Below, one piece after another: positions 8,602 to 16,684 of a stretch of DNA of 64,000 nt. The stretch's first letter is position 1; each line of letters starts with the position of its first letter. Made by a program: the position numbers and the translations under genes. The DNA is from Verrucomicrobiota bacterium (GTDB taxonomy: Bacteria; Verrucomicrobiota; Verrucomicrobiia; Chthoniobacterales; SZAS-18). The stretch lies in NCBI GenBank assembly GCA_025353105.1, contig JANXRG010000088.1:1-64000 (forward strand), read 5' to 3'. The notes below the pieces were generated by a model. The model searched no databases. It was not told where the DNA came from and was given only the letters and a program-made list of their open reading frames with translations.

Positions 8602-9695
8602 GTCGAGAGGCCGCCTTCCGGTCGGCGGCTGAGCTTCGTCAACTGGCGCTCGCGGTGACGATCGAGGACACGTTGCCAGCCCACCCTCGGTTCCTCCCGG
8701 GCGAGCCACGCCCGGAATTCCTCCACGTGCTCGCCAATCATGTCCTCGCACGCCTGCATCTCGCTCTGCCGCCGCGCCAGCGCCTGCTCGGCGATGCGCT
8801 GCAGGGAATCGATGTCATACAGATACACGCCTTCGAGATTGTTGACGGCTGGTTCGACGTCCCGCGGGACCGCGAGATCGATGATGAACAACGGTCGATC
8901 CGTCCGCGTCGCCAAGACCGGCCGCAGCCGCTCGCGCGTCACCACGTGATGCGGCGCCGCGGTGGAGCTGATGAGGATGTCGACATCGTGCATCTCATTT
9001 TCCCACACGTCGAAATGCACGGCGCGACCGCTCAATTCCTGCGCCAGGGCAGCGGCGCGATCGTACGACCGGTTCGACACGAAGAGACTGTGCACGCCGC
9101 GGGCCAGGAGGCTGCGGGCGGTCAGTTCGCCCGTATCGCCGGCGCCGAGGATCATCACCTTGCGCTGGCGGAGACTGCCGAAGATTTGCTCCGCCAAATC
9201 GACGCCCACCGAGCCGACCGAGACGGATCCGCGCGCGATCCCGGTCCGCGTGCGCACGTGCTTGGCCACGAGGAAAGCGCGCTGGAACAGCTTGTTGAGG
9301 AAGCGCGACGTGGTGCCGTGCGCATTGGCCGCCTGGTAAGCCTTTTTCACCTGACCAAGAATTTCCGTCTCGCCGAGCACCATCGATTCGAGGCCGCACA
9401 CCACGCGGAACAGATGCTCGATGCTCGCCGTGCCGTCGTGATGATAGAAACACTCGACGCCGGCCGGCGCTGCACCCGCGAAGTGCAACGCACAGAGATC
9501 GCGAGCCTCGGCCTGGGTCGTCACGGCATAATATTCCGTCCGGTTGCAGGTCGAAAGCACCAGCGCCTCCTCGACCGGTTCGAGGCCGCAAACGCGCCGG
9601 GCCGCCTCGACCGACGCGGTCTCGCCGAGGGCAAACTTCTCGCGCACGTCGACGCCCGCCTGCTGATGACTGAGGCCGAAGCAAACGATGTTCAT
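8598..9695 (-). CDS. hemA: Glutamyl-tRNA reductase
   Basis: A 365-residue enzyme that reduces glutamyl-tRNA(Glu) to glutamate-1-semialdehyde, the first step of C5 heme synthesis. Cys50 in LSTCNRTEYY is the thioester nucleophile. The NADPH domain has GAGDTGELTARSL near 190. A C-terminal dimerisation helix with Arg and Glu follows but is somewhat short. The ATG overlaps the upstream ccsA-like stop as ATGA. The tRNA-dependent route means that free 5-aminolevulinate is not made from glycine here. Confidence 0.95.
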   Translation of the reverse strand: MNIVCFGLSHQQAGVDVREKFALGETASVEAARRVCGLEPVEEALVLSTCNRTEYYAVTTQAEARDLCALHFAGAAPAGVECFYHHDGTASIEHLFRVVCGLESMVLGETEILGQVKKAYQAANAHGTTSRFLNKLFQRAFLVAKHVRTRTGIARGSVSVGSVGVDLAEQIFGSLRQRKVMILGAGDTGELTARSLLARGVHSLFVSNRSYDRAAALAQELSGRAVHFDVWENEMHDVDILISSTAAPHHVVTRERLRPVLATRTDRPLFIIDLAVPRDVEPAVNNLEGVYLYDIDSLQRIAEQALARRQSEMQACEDMIGEHVEEFRAWLAREEPRVGWQRVLDRHRERQLTKLSRRPEGGLST

Positions 9696-10783
9696 GCGGC
9701 CGCGGCAGCGGCCGCGTAAACTCGAAGTTCGAAACTCGAATCGGAGCCCGCGCTGGCATCTCGCTCTAGCCCTCGACGCTCGACCCTCGACGCGCGGCTC
9801 ATTGTCGGCGCTTCGATTTTCGACTTTTGTCTTTCGACCATTTCCTTCGAATTTTGAATTTCGAGTTTCGAGTTTCCTTTATCGGCAGCCTTTTGGTCGC
9901 CGATAAAGGTGATGCCCCACAGCGTCGCGATCGCGAGGCAGGACGCGAGCACGGAGAGATTCGCGACGCGGCGAGGTGCGAGATGCTTGATCCCGCGGGC
10001 GGCCAGGATGCCACCGTAGATCAGCCAGACGCCGATCGACCAGCCGAGCTTGAAGGGAGACGGCGCGCGACCGACGCCGAATCCGGCGACCATGCCGAGC
10101 GTCAGGAGGACGAAGCCGACCGCGATGAGCCGCCCGTTGGCCACGCCAAGCGAGTAAATGGGCGGCAGGGCAAAAAATGCGGGGTTCAAACGGCGAGTCT
10201 TGAGCTGGTGCTCCTGGAGCAGGTACATCGCACCGGCCAGACCCGCCAGGACGAAGGCCCCGTACGCGAGCAACGAGAAGGCAGCGTGAAATTCAAGGTA
10301 GGGATTTACCGCGGCCTTCGCGGAAATGGAATCGAGCCCCGAGATCAACGCGACGGTTTGCAGCGCAAAGGCCAGGGGCGCCGTGAACGCGCCGAGCAGG
10401 GACAGTCGGTAGCTCGGGCCGACCACCAAATAGAACAGCACGACCGCCCAGCTCAGGAAGACGAGCACTTCGAAGAGATTCGTGAGCGGACAGCGGCCGA
10501 TGACCTTGCCGCGCTGATAGAGGAATACCGTTTGGAGGGCGAAGCCCGCCGCCAGCACAACAAACTGAAAACGTGACGCGCCATACGCCCGGGCGCCGAG
10601 CGCGAACAATACATACCCGAAACCCAGCAAGAAGCAGAGCGTGGAGGCAATGAGGACGGCGTGATTCAACGGGAACGGGGGGAGCGGTAGTCTGGACTTT
10701 GCCGGCCCCGATTGCAACGGGCGCAGGTGGCTTTGCGCGCCCGGGTCGCAAGGATCGTGATCTGCTTTATCTCCATTCGACAT
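9692..10783 (-). CDS. CcsA/HemX-type cytochrome c assembly membrane protein
   Basis: A 363-residue membrane protein with about eight hydrophobic segments. The conserved core of the CcsA/CcmC family is seen in PYLEFHAAFSLLAYGAFVLAG and LGVANGRLIAVGFVLLTLGM, although the classic WGxxW signature is weak. Family members either handle heme for cytochrome c maturation or, as HemX, tune HemA levels. Its place ahead of hemA supports the HemX-like view. ATG at 10783 is preferred: GAGGGG lies 7 bases upstream and the longer start would collide with apt. The last ~55 residues (from NSKLEIQNSKEMVERQ) are encoded by a dispersed repeat and end in seven alanines, so the native C-terminus was probably near GDQKAADKG. 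Confidence 0.85.
   Translation of the reverse strand: MSNGDKADHDPCDPGAQSHLRPLQSGPAKSRLPLPPFPLNHAVLIASTLCFLLGFGYVLFALGARAYGASRFQFVVLAAGFALQTVFLYQRGKVIGRCPLTNLFEVLVFLSWAVVLFYLVVGPSYRLSLLGAFTAPLAFALQTVALISGLDSISAKAAVNPYLEFHAAFSLLAYGAFVLAGLAGAMYLLQEHQLKTRRLNPAFFALPPIYSLGVANGRLIAVGFVLLTLGMVAGFGVGRAPSPFKLGWSIGVWLIYGGILAARGIKHLAPRRVANLSVLASCLAIATLWGITFIGDQKAADKGNSKLEIQNSKEMVERQKSKIEAPTMSRASRVERRGLERDASAGSDSSFELRVYAAAAAAA
9717..9880. repeat. Composite TCGAA-hairpin element inside the ccsA-like 3' end
   Basis: The left arm (CTCGAAGTTCGAAACTCGAA, from 9721) and the right arm (TTTCGAGTTTCGAGTTTCC, about 9859-9877) are inverted copies about 120 bases apart, with loosely related sequence between. The element extends the ccsA-like reading frame. 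Similar pairs lie at 19073-19242, 42680-42813, 45291-45531 and 57701-57730. Confidence 0.7.
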
Positions 10784-10814
10784 CACGGTTCCCCTCGTTA
10801 ACCTCCCCGCCGCC

Positions 10815-11366
10815 ATGAGCGCCTCCGTTCTCCCCCGCCAGTCGACCGCGCCGCTTTACGCCGCCATCCGCGACGTGCCGGATTTCCCAAAGCCCGGCAT
10901 CGTCTTCAAGGATATCATGCCGATCCTGGCCGATCCCGCGACGCTTCGGCTCTCAATCGATCTGTTCGAAGAGGCCTGTCTCGCGCTCCCGGCTAAGGTG
11001 GACAAGATCGTCGGCATCGACGCGCGCGGATTCCTTTTCGGCGCCGCGCTCGCGTACAAGATGGGCCTTGGCTTCATCGCGGTGCGCAAGTCCGGCAAGC
11101 TCCCCGGCAAGACCGAGGCAGTGGCGTACACGCTCGAGTACGGGGAGTCGACCGTCGAGATGCTGTCCGACGCGCTGCACCCGGGCGAGAGCGTCGTGTT
11201 GATCGACGACCTGCTGGCGACGGGTGGCACGGCGGCGGCGGCGATTAAGTTGATCGAGAAGCTGGGCGCGAAGACCATGGGCGCGCTGTTTCTCGTCGAG
11301 CTCGAGTTCCTCGGCGGACGCGCGCGACTGGACGGGGTTCCCGTGACGGCGCTGTTGAAATATTGA
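10815..11366 (+). CDS. apt: Adenine phosphoribosyltransferase
   Basis: A 183-residue purine salvage enzyme that makes AMP from adenine and PRPP. The start of the fold is IRDVPDFPKPGIVFKDI, with the flexible loop at ARGFLFGAALAYK and the PRPP-binding motif VVLIDDLLATGGTAAAA near 130. Length is normal. It is divergent from the ccsA-hem operon with 31 bases between starts, so the promoters must overlap or lie inside the genes. No downstream partner is evident. Confidence 0.95.
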   Translation: MSASVLPRQSTAPLYAAIRDVPDFPKPGIVFKDIMPILADPATLRLSIDLFEEACLALPAKVDKIVGIDARGFLFGAALAYKMGLGFIAVRKSGKLPGKTEAVAYTLEYGESTVEMLSDALHPGESVVLIDDLLATGGTAAAAIKLIEKLGAKTMGALFLVELEFLGGRARLDGVPVTALLKY

Positions 11367-11648
11367 CGGACGAGGGCTCACACACGACCGCGCGAAGCCG
11401 CGACGTGACGAGGGGCGGGTTGACACATACGGCCCAAGGATTGGAACGGCCGGTCTGTCAATTCATCGCCCACCTCGACGCTACGATCTTTTCTTCGCGG
11501 CTTGGCGCCTTCACGTGAACCCTCGTTCGTGCGGCTGATTTTTCTGCGGCGGGTAGGACGCTCCGAAGGGGAACAGCGTTGGATTAAGCCACGGTCCGCG
11601 CGCGCAGTCATTTGCGTGCGCACGGTGCCGCCGTTACGGTGGCGCGTT
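11367..11648. other. Intergenic region with a dispersed-repeat remnant
   Basis: This 282-base gap holds a stretch around 11488-11525 (TTCTTCGCGGCTTGGCGCC) that resembles a common dispersed repeat, whose other strand reads as EGAKPRRKD-like peptide. No convincing gene or terminator was seen. Confidence 0.4.
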
Positions 11649-11837
11649 ATGGAAACGCCGACCCTCGCCGAAGCTTTGCTCAACGTCATCAACGACTACA
11701 TCGAGGAAGAGGAGCTGAGTCTGGCCGAGGTGCTTGGGTCGCTTGAGCTGGTCAAAGCCGACTTGCTGCGCCAAGCGGAGGACGACGAATTCGATGACGA
11801 CGACGAGGACGCGGATTTGAACAAGGGCCGAAACTAG
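11649..11837 (+). CDS. Small acidic hypothetical protein
   Basis: A 62-residue protein with an ATG at 11649. The N-terminal 40 residues look helical (ETPTLAEALLNVINDYIEEEE, then LAEVLGSLELVKADLL). The tail is a run of Asp and Glu (DDEFDDDDEDAD). No membrane segment or cysteines. It stands alone between apt and a membrane protein. Codon use looks coding and the helical pattern is regular, but I do not recognise a family. Confidence 0.6.
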   Translation: METPTLAEALLNVINDYIEEEELSLAEVLGSLELVKADLLRQAEDDEFDDDDEDADLNKGRN

Positions 11838-11921
11838 CGGTCGTTGCTTCACCGCTGCCCGATTTTGCGCGGGGTGTGATTGCCCATTGCCCCGGCATCC
11901 ACATTTTGCTATCGGGAGTCC

Positions 11922-13163
11922 ATGCCTGAGGAACCCAAGCCCAAGATTCGCGTTTCTGTCGTCCTTTGGTGGATATACGTTCTGGCCGTGCTCGTGGTGC
12001 TGGTGGAGGTCGCACGGCGGGTCTACCCGGTCCTCGCGACGGAGTATCGCCTGACTTGGTTTGAGACGTTTTGCGTCGCCTTGCTTCCCGCTTTCGCGTG
12101 CACCATCCCGGGGTTTTTTCTGCGACGCCTCCGGCTCGGCCAGATGATGGTCACGTTCATCACGGTGGTCCTCGTCGGCCTGGTCAGCCTCGCGATCGCC
12201 AGGTTTATCTTTGAAAGGAAGATCACAGCGGAGGCCAACCAGCTCGCCGCGCAAACGAACTCACTCTTCATCAAGGTCTCCGCTCCGCTGGCCGCCCCGT
12301 CTCCACCGCCGGCCCCCTCGGTCACGCTGAGCCCGGCGATCACGCCCACCCCTTCCATCACGCCGACCCCCATCGCCACGCCCACCCCGTCCGGGCCGAC
12401 CCCCCGTTCCGCCGCCGGTCAAACACCCACGCCCACCCCCACACCGACCCCGCTCCCGACGCCCCCGCCGTACGACGCGGCGGAGGTCAAAGGTCAATTG
12501 ACGACCGCCGGCTTGTTTGAAATCGAAACGTTCCGCGCTGAATACCAGCGTGATATTATTACGGCCGGCAGCGCGCGCCTGCTTGATCCCGAGCGGCTGG
12601 GTGCCGACCGGAAAATGGAGGCAGGCAAAAGGTGCGTCGATCAGATTTTGGCGTTGAACGATCAGTTCCGCGAGAAAGAACGGCAGTGGATCGACGCGCA
12701 GATAGCGAAACTCGACCTGCTGTACATTCCGGACGCGGAAAGAGCCGGGATGAAAAAGGGCTTTCTCACGTCGACAACGCGCGCGCGCGGCCTCATCGAC
12801 AATTTCTGGAACGCGGAGAAAAAATTCCTGGGCGAGGTCACTAACATCTTCACGATGTTGAAGGACTCGACCGCGTGGAGCGTCACCAACGGGAAATTCG
12901 TCTTCCGTGACGCGGGATTCCCATCCGACCTCAACCTGCACCTGATCAAGCTGCAGGCGTTAGGCGCGGAACGCGAGCAGACGCTCGTGGATTCGCAGAC
13001 GGCGATGAAACAGGCGCTAACGGATATGTTTACCGCAGGTGCCGCTGCCGCTGCCCAAGCCGCCGCCGACGCCGCGGCCGCCCCGGCGCCGGGTACCACT
13101 CCGGCGCCGGGCGTCATTCCTGCGCCCACCACGGCTCCCGCGCCTCCTGTACCGTCCAAGTAG
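11922..13163 (+). CDS. Proline-rich membrane protein of unknown function
   Basis: A 413-residue protein with three hydrophobic segments in the first 100 residues (VSVVLWWIYVLAVLVVLVEV; ETFCVALLPAFACTIPG; MMVTFITVVLVGLVSLAIA). A low-complexity linker of TP/PTPTP repeats follows (about 125-185). Next comes a helical domain of about 180 residues (AEYQRDIITAGSARLLDPERL) and an Ala/Pro tail. The helical domain is presumably in the periplasm or cytosol, set off by the linker. The ATG at 11922 has GGGAG 6 bases upstream and starts just before the first membrane segment. No function can be assigned. Confidence 0.7.
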   Translation: MPEEPKPKIRVSVVLWWIYVLAVLVVLVEVARRVYPVLATEYRLTWFETFCVALLPAFACTIPGFFLRRLRLGQMMVTFITVVLVGLVSLAIARFIFERKITAEANQLAAQTNSLFIKVSAPLAAPSPPPAPSVTLSPAITPTPSITPTPIATPTPSGPTPRSAAGQTPTPTPTPTPLPTPPPYDAAEVKGQLTTAGLFEIETFRAEYQRDIITAGSARLLDPERLGADRKMEAGKRCVDQILALNDQFREKERQWIDAQIAKLDLLYIPDAERAGMKKGFLTSTTRARGLIDNFWNAEKKFLGEVTNIFTMLKDSTAWSVTNGKFVFRDAGFPSDLNLHLIKLQALGAEREQTLVDSQTAMKQALTDMFTAGAAAAAQAAADAAAAPAPGTTPAPGVIPAPTTAPAPPVPSK

Positions 13164-13209
13164 TTCGCTCGCTGGCCGCCCGAAACGGAGTCGACGAACC
13201 GCCACGCAC

Positions 13210-13307
13210 GGTGGAATGGGACCTCCGGGCGCGTTGGCAAAACAAATGCAGCCCGCGCCCGCGGGCTGCCAAACCCTTGGCATCGCGCTCGGAGATCGCG
13301 ATCCACC
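13210..13307. repeat. 98-bp palindromic dispersed element
   Basis: The ends are inverted: GGTGGAATGGGACCTCCGGG at the left and the complement of CTCGGAGATCGCGATCCACC at the right. A central hairpin GCAGCCCGCG/CGCGGGCTGC is nested inside. A second near-full copy is at 55690-55788. It lies between a plus-strand gene end and the rpsU terminator. Confidence 0.75.
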
Positions 13308-13385
13308 TAAGTCACACCCGCTCGTGAAATTGCGTCGCGACGGTTCCATCTGGCAGGCCGGAACCACCGCTGCACCACCCCTAAA

Positions 13386-13412
13386 CAAAAAGGGCGCGTG
13401 AAAACGCGCCCT
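13386..13412 (-). terminator. Rho-independent terminator of rpsU
   Basis: On the minus strand an 8-bp stem AGGGCGCG/CGCGCCCT with a TTTTCA loop is followed by TTTTTG. It lies about 30 bases after the rpsU stop. Confidence 0.9.
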
Positions 13413-13440
13413 CTCGTGAAAAGTGGTTGGTCTGGCCGGC

Positions 13441-13689
13441 TTACGCTGCGACCGCGGCCTCGGCCGGGACCGCCGCAACCGGCGGAGCGCCCAGGTTTGG
13501 ATTGAAGCGGAACTTCACCTTGCCGCGCTTGGCGTTCGCCTTCGCCTTGCGCTTCAAACGCTGCGACGGTGTTTCGTAGGCGCGCAGGCGGCGGACCTCG
13601 TCCATGATGCCCTCGGCATCCATCTTGGTCTTGAGCCGCTTTAGAGCGCGGTCGACCGGCTCTCCTTTACGAACGGTTACTTCTGGCAT
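13441..13689 (-). CDS. rpsU: Small ribosomal subunit protein bS21
   Basis: An 82-residue basic protein. It has the bS21 signature EPVDRALKRLKTKMDAEGIM and RRLRAYETPSQRLKRKAKAN. bS21 sits on the 30S platform near the anti-Shine-Dalgarno sequence. An Ala/Pro-rich tail of about 15 residues follows the usual end. GGAGAG lies 9 bases upstream of the ATG. It is a single-gene unit with its own strong promoter (13747-13775) and terminator. Confidence 0.95.
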   Translation of the reverse strand: MPEVTVRKGEPVDRALKRLKTKMDAEGIMDEVRRLRAYETPSQRLKRKAKANAKRGKVKFRFNPNLGAPPVAAVPAEAAVAA

Positions 13690-13746
13690 GGCAATCTCTC
13701 CGAATGGTAGGGAATTGAAATAGGTTTGAGCTTTTAGCGGGTCGAC

Positions 13747-13775
13747 AAAATAACGCAGCGCAGTTCCGACGTCAA
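13747..13775 (-). promoter_or_regulatory. Sigma-70-type promoter of rpsU
   Basis: On the minus strand TTGACG (13775-13770) and TATTTT (13752-13747) are separated by 17 bases, close to consensus and at a suitable distance before rpsU. It starts just after the secDF stop. Confidence 0.75.
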
Positions 13776-13779
13776 CCGT

Positions 13780-16158
13780 TCAAACCTTGGCGGGTGAGGC
13801 ATTCGGATTCGAAACCTCGGAACGCTTGATTTCTTCGCGCAAACCCCCGTGCCGGACCTTCGAAAACCAGAGTACAATGGGCGACGCGATGAAAATCGAC
13901 GAGTAGGTGCCCACGACGATGCCGACGAGCATGGCGAGGGCGAAAACGTTTAAAACCGGGCCACCCAGGAAAAGAAGAGCCAGCACCGTCAGAAGCGTGA
14001 GACTGGAGGTCAGCAGCGTCCGGCTCAGCGTCTCGTTGATCGCCTGATTCATGATCTGCGCGATCGTGCCGCGATGGCCGTCGCGCAGGCTGCTGCGGAT
14101 CCGGTCGTACACGACGATCGTGTCATTGATCGAGTAACCCGCAATCGTCAGCACGGCGCCAACCATGATGAGCGACATTTCCTTCCCGAGAATCGCGAAC
14201 ACCCCGACCGTGATCACAACGTCGTGGATCAACGCGACAATCGCGCCGACGGCGAAGGACGTCTCGAAGCGCACGGCGACGTAGATGAAGATCCCAACCA
14301 TGCCGAGCAAAAGCGCGTAAATGGATTTGCGGGCGAGTTCGCCGCCCACGAGCGCGCCGACTTTTTCCGCCTTCTCAACCTTCAACGCGCGATCGCCGAA
14401 CTTCTCGTTGAGCGTCTTCAGAATTGCCGGGCTGGTGTCGAAATCGCTGCGGATGTTGATGAACTCCTTGCCGTCCTTCGATTCAATCTGGACGGTGCTC
14501 TCGGCGAGCTTGATCGAGCCGAGGACGTCGCGCACCTCCTGCGTCGTCACGGGCTTTTGCGAGGAGAGGACAAGCAAATCGCCACCGCGGAAATCGATGC
14601 CGAAGTTATCCTTGCCCCGCATGGCGAACGCACCCGCGGAGAGCACGATGACCGCGAGCGAGGCCGCGATGCAGATCTTTGCCCGGCCCATGAAGTCCCA
14701 CGTTCCATGCGTCGGGATGATGCTCGCCATCGTGAGTTTCTTCAAGCCGAAGTTATCGAGACCCCACGAGAAAATGTTGCGCGTCACGAGCAACGCCGAG
14801 AACAGCGAGCAGATGATGCCGACGGTCAGCGTGACGGCGAAGCCCTTCACCGGGCCGGTGGCCAGCGCGAACAGGATGACCGACGTGATGAGCGTCGTGA
14901 CGTTGGCGTCGAAGATCGAGCTGAACGCCTTGCTGTAGGCCCCCTCGAGGGAAGCGCGCAGGCCCTTGCCGGCCGCCATTTCCTCGCGCAATCGCTCATA
15001 GATCAACACGTTCGCGTCGATCGCCATGCCGATGGTGAGCACGATTCCCGCGATCCCGGGCAAGGTGAGGACGAAGTGAAACTGGGTCATCGCGCCGAAG
15101 AGCAGGATGATGTTCACGAGGAGCGCGACGTTAGCGATCAGGCCCGCGAGGCGGTAGTACAGCGCCGCAGCAATGAAAGTGGCGAGGACGCCGACGAGAC
15201 CGGCGACGACGCCGCTCTTGATCGAATCCGAGCCGAGGCTGGCGGAAACGCTTCGTTCCTCCTCGACCTTCACCGGAGTTTGCAGCGGATTTTCCAACGC
15301 ACTGGCAAGGTCGCGCACTTCCTTTTCCTTGAAGCGTCCCGTGATCTGCGCGGTGCCGCCGTAGATCGCGGCCTGCAGTACCGGTGCGGAAATGATCTTG
15401 CCGTCAAGTACGATCGCGAGACGGTTGCCGACATTCGCGGCGGTCAGCTCGCCGAATTGTTTCGCGCCGACCGAATCAAACTTGAGCGAAACGCCCCAAC
15501 CCTGCATGTCGTAGAACGGGTAGGCCGCGGCCACCTTGTCGCCCGTGATGTCGGCGCGCGATCGAATCAGCAGCCGTTGCGTGAGCTTTTTGCCGTCCCG
15601 CTCAAATTCCTCAGCTTCGAGCCGGTAGCCCGGCGGCACAATGGTCTGGCCGCCATCGACCTGCTGGATGAGCTGGTCGCTTTGGGGATGGACGAGCTTG
15701 AACTCGAGTTTCGCCACGCGCTGCAGCTGCTGGCGCACATTCTCGAGCTCACTCGTGCTGAGACCCGGGATTTGCACCAGGATTTGGTCTTCACCCACCG
15801 GACTAATGATGGGCTCGCCCGTTCCCATCTTGTCGACGCGCCCACGGATGACTTCCACCGCCTGCTCCTGCATGTCCTTGGTGATCGGGGTCTCCTTGCT
15901 TTCGCGGCGGAGGCGAACCTGAAAGGCCGTTCCGCCCTCCAAATCCAGACCGAGCCGAAGCTTGCCCGGCGCGATGACTTTGCCCGCGGCGTCCTTGACG
16001 TCGAAGGGCGGATAAAATGAAAACGCGCAGAGGCCAACGAGCAGCAGCGTGAGGGTCAGACCCGCGACTTTTTTGCGGAGGGCGTCCTCCTCCATGAAGT
16101 ACCAGCCGAACAGGGCGAGGACGAGCAGACCGAGGGAGAAGATGATTCCAGGTGACAT
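13780..16158 (-). CDS. secDF: Protein translocase SecDF fusion
   Basis: A 792-residue fused SecD-SecF with about twelve membrane segments and two large periplasmic loops. SecD part: LDLEGGTAFQVRL and the motif GLIANVALLVNIILLFG; its substrate-cap region lies at about 90-330. SecF part begins near 510 (DFRGGDLLVLSS) and has SINDTIVVYDRIR. It uses the proton gradient to pull secreted proteins out of SecYEG. The ATG at 16158 starts directly at the first membrane segment; a longer frame upstream is Arg/Pro-rich and unlikely. yajC is 52 bases upstream, the usual pairing. Confidence 0.95.
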   Translation of the reverse strand: MSPGIIFSLGLLVLALFGWYFMEEDALRKKVAGLTLTLLLVGLCAFSFYPPFDVKDAAGKVIAPGKLRLGLDLEGGTAFQVRLRRESKETPITKDMQEQAVEVIRGRVDKMGTGEPIISPVGEDQILVQIPGLSTSELENVRQQLQRVAKLEFKLVHPQSDQLIQQVDGGQTIVPPGYRLEAEEFERDGKKLTQRLLIRSRADITGDKVAAAYPFYDMQGWGVSLKFDSVGAKQFGELTAANVGNRLAIVLDGKIISAPVLQAAIYGGTAQITGRFKEKEVRDLASALENPLQTPVKVEEERSVSASLGSDSIKSGVVAGLVGVLATFIAAALYYRLAGLIANVALLVNIILLFGAMTQFHFVLTLPGIAGIVLTIGMAIDANVLIYERLREEMAAGKGLRASLEGAYSKAFSSIFDANVTTLITSVILFALATGPVKGFAVTLTVGIICSLFSALLVTRNIFSWGLDNFGLKKLTMASIIPTHGTWDFMGRAKICIAASLAVIVLSAGAFAMRGKDNFGIDFRGGDLLVLSSQKPVTTQEVRDVLGSIKLAESTVQIESKDGKEFINIRSDFDTSPAILKTLNEKFGDRALKVEKAEKVGALVGGELARKSIYALLLGMVGIFIYVAVRFETSFAVGAIVALIHDVVITVGVFAILGKEMSLIMVGAVLTIAGYSINDTIVVYDRIRSSLRDGHRGTIAQIMNQAINETLSRTLLTSSLTLLTVLALLFLGGPVLNVFALAMLVGIVVGTYSSIFIASPIVLWFSKVRHGGLREEIKRSEVSNPNASPAKV

Positions 16159-16210
16159 CGGAGAAGGAGAGCGGCGGCGGGGGAGACGGAAATTCGGGCG
16201 GGCGGGTCGA

Positions 16211-16573
16211 TCAGGCCGCAACTTCGGGTTCGGCGGCGTCCTTGCGCGAAACGGACACGACCGCGGATTTTTCAATCTCGATCTTCACGCCCTCGGCAAT
16301 GCGCACGGTGATGCTCTTGTCCTTCACGCCGGTGACCACCGCGTGAATGCCGCCGTTGGTGATGATGCGGTCATTCGTCTTCAGCGCGCTGATCATGGTC
16401 TGCATCTCGCGCTGGCGTTTCTGCTGCGGTCGAATAAGGGCAAAGTAGAAAATCACGCCCATAAAAAGGAACGGCACGATGGTGCCGAGCATGGAACTCG
16501 GTCCGGTCGGGGCGGCGGGCGCGGGGGCGGCTTGGGCAAAGATTGCCACGAAGGAAAAGAGGAAGGGCGTCAT
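16211..16573 (-). CDS. yajC: Preprotein translocase accessory subunit YajC
   Basis: A 120-residue protein. It has a leader-like hydrophobic start, then one membrane segment (IVPFLFMGVIFYFALIRPQQ) and the classic RPQQKRQREMQ and LKTNDRIITNGGIHAVV motifs. It joins the SecDF complex. Length and neighbour both fit. The N-terminal hydrophobic part before the Ala/Pro stretch could be a second segment. Confidence 0.95.
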   Translation of the reverse strand: MTPFLFSFVAIFAQAAPAPAAPTGPSSMLGTIVPFLFMGVIFYFALIRPQQKRQREMQTMISALKTNDRIITNGGIHAVVTGVKDKSITVRIAEGVKIEIEKSAVVSVSRKDAAEPEVAA

Positions 16574-16684
16574 GGCAGAAAAGAGCGAGGAATATTGCGT
16601 CGAATGCGGGGTGCGTCCAACGGATTCCTTCTCTTTAATCCTTCTGGCGCAAAGGGCCCCGCGCGGCCGCGCCGCGGCCCCGAC

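Noticed and set aside
12350..12470. Tandem DNA repeat or CRISPR-like array
   Set aside because: It is the coding sequence of a Thr-Pro linker, with no spacers and no repeat unit above 6 bases.
14074..16020. 648-residue open frame on the plus strand opposite secDF
   Set aside because: It is a GC-driven shadow, rich in Arg, His and Asp, with no domain; secDF on the other strand is certain.
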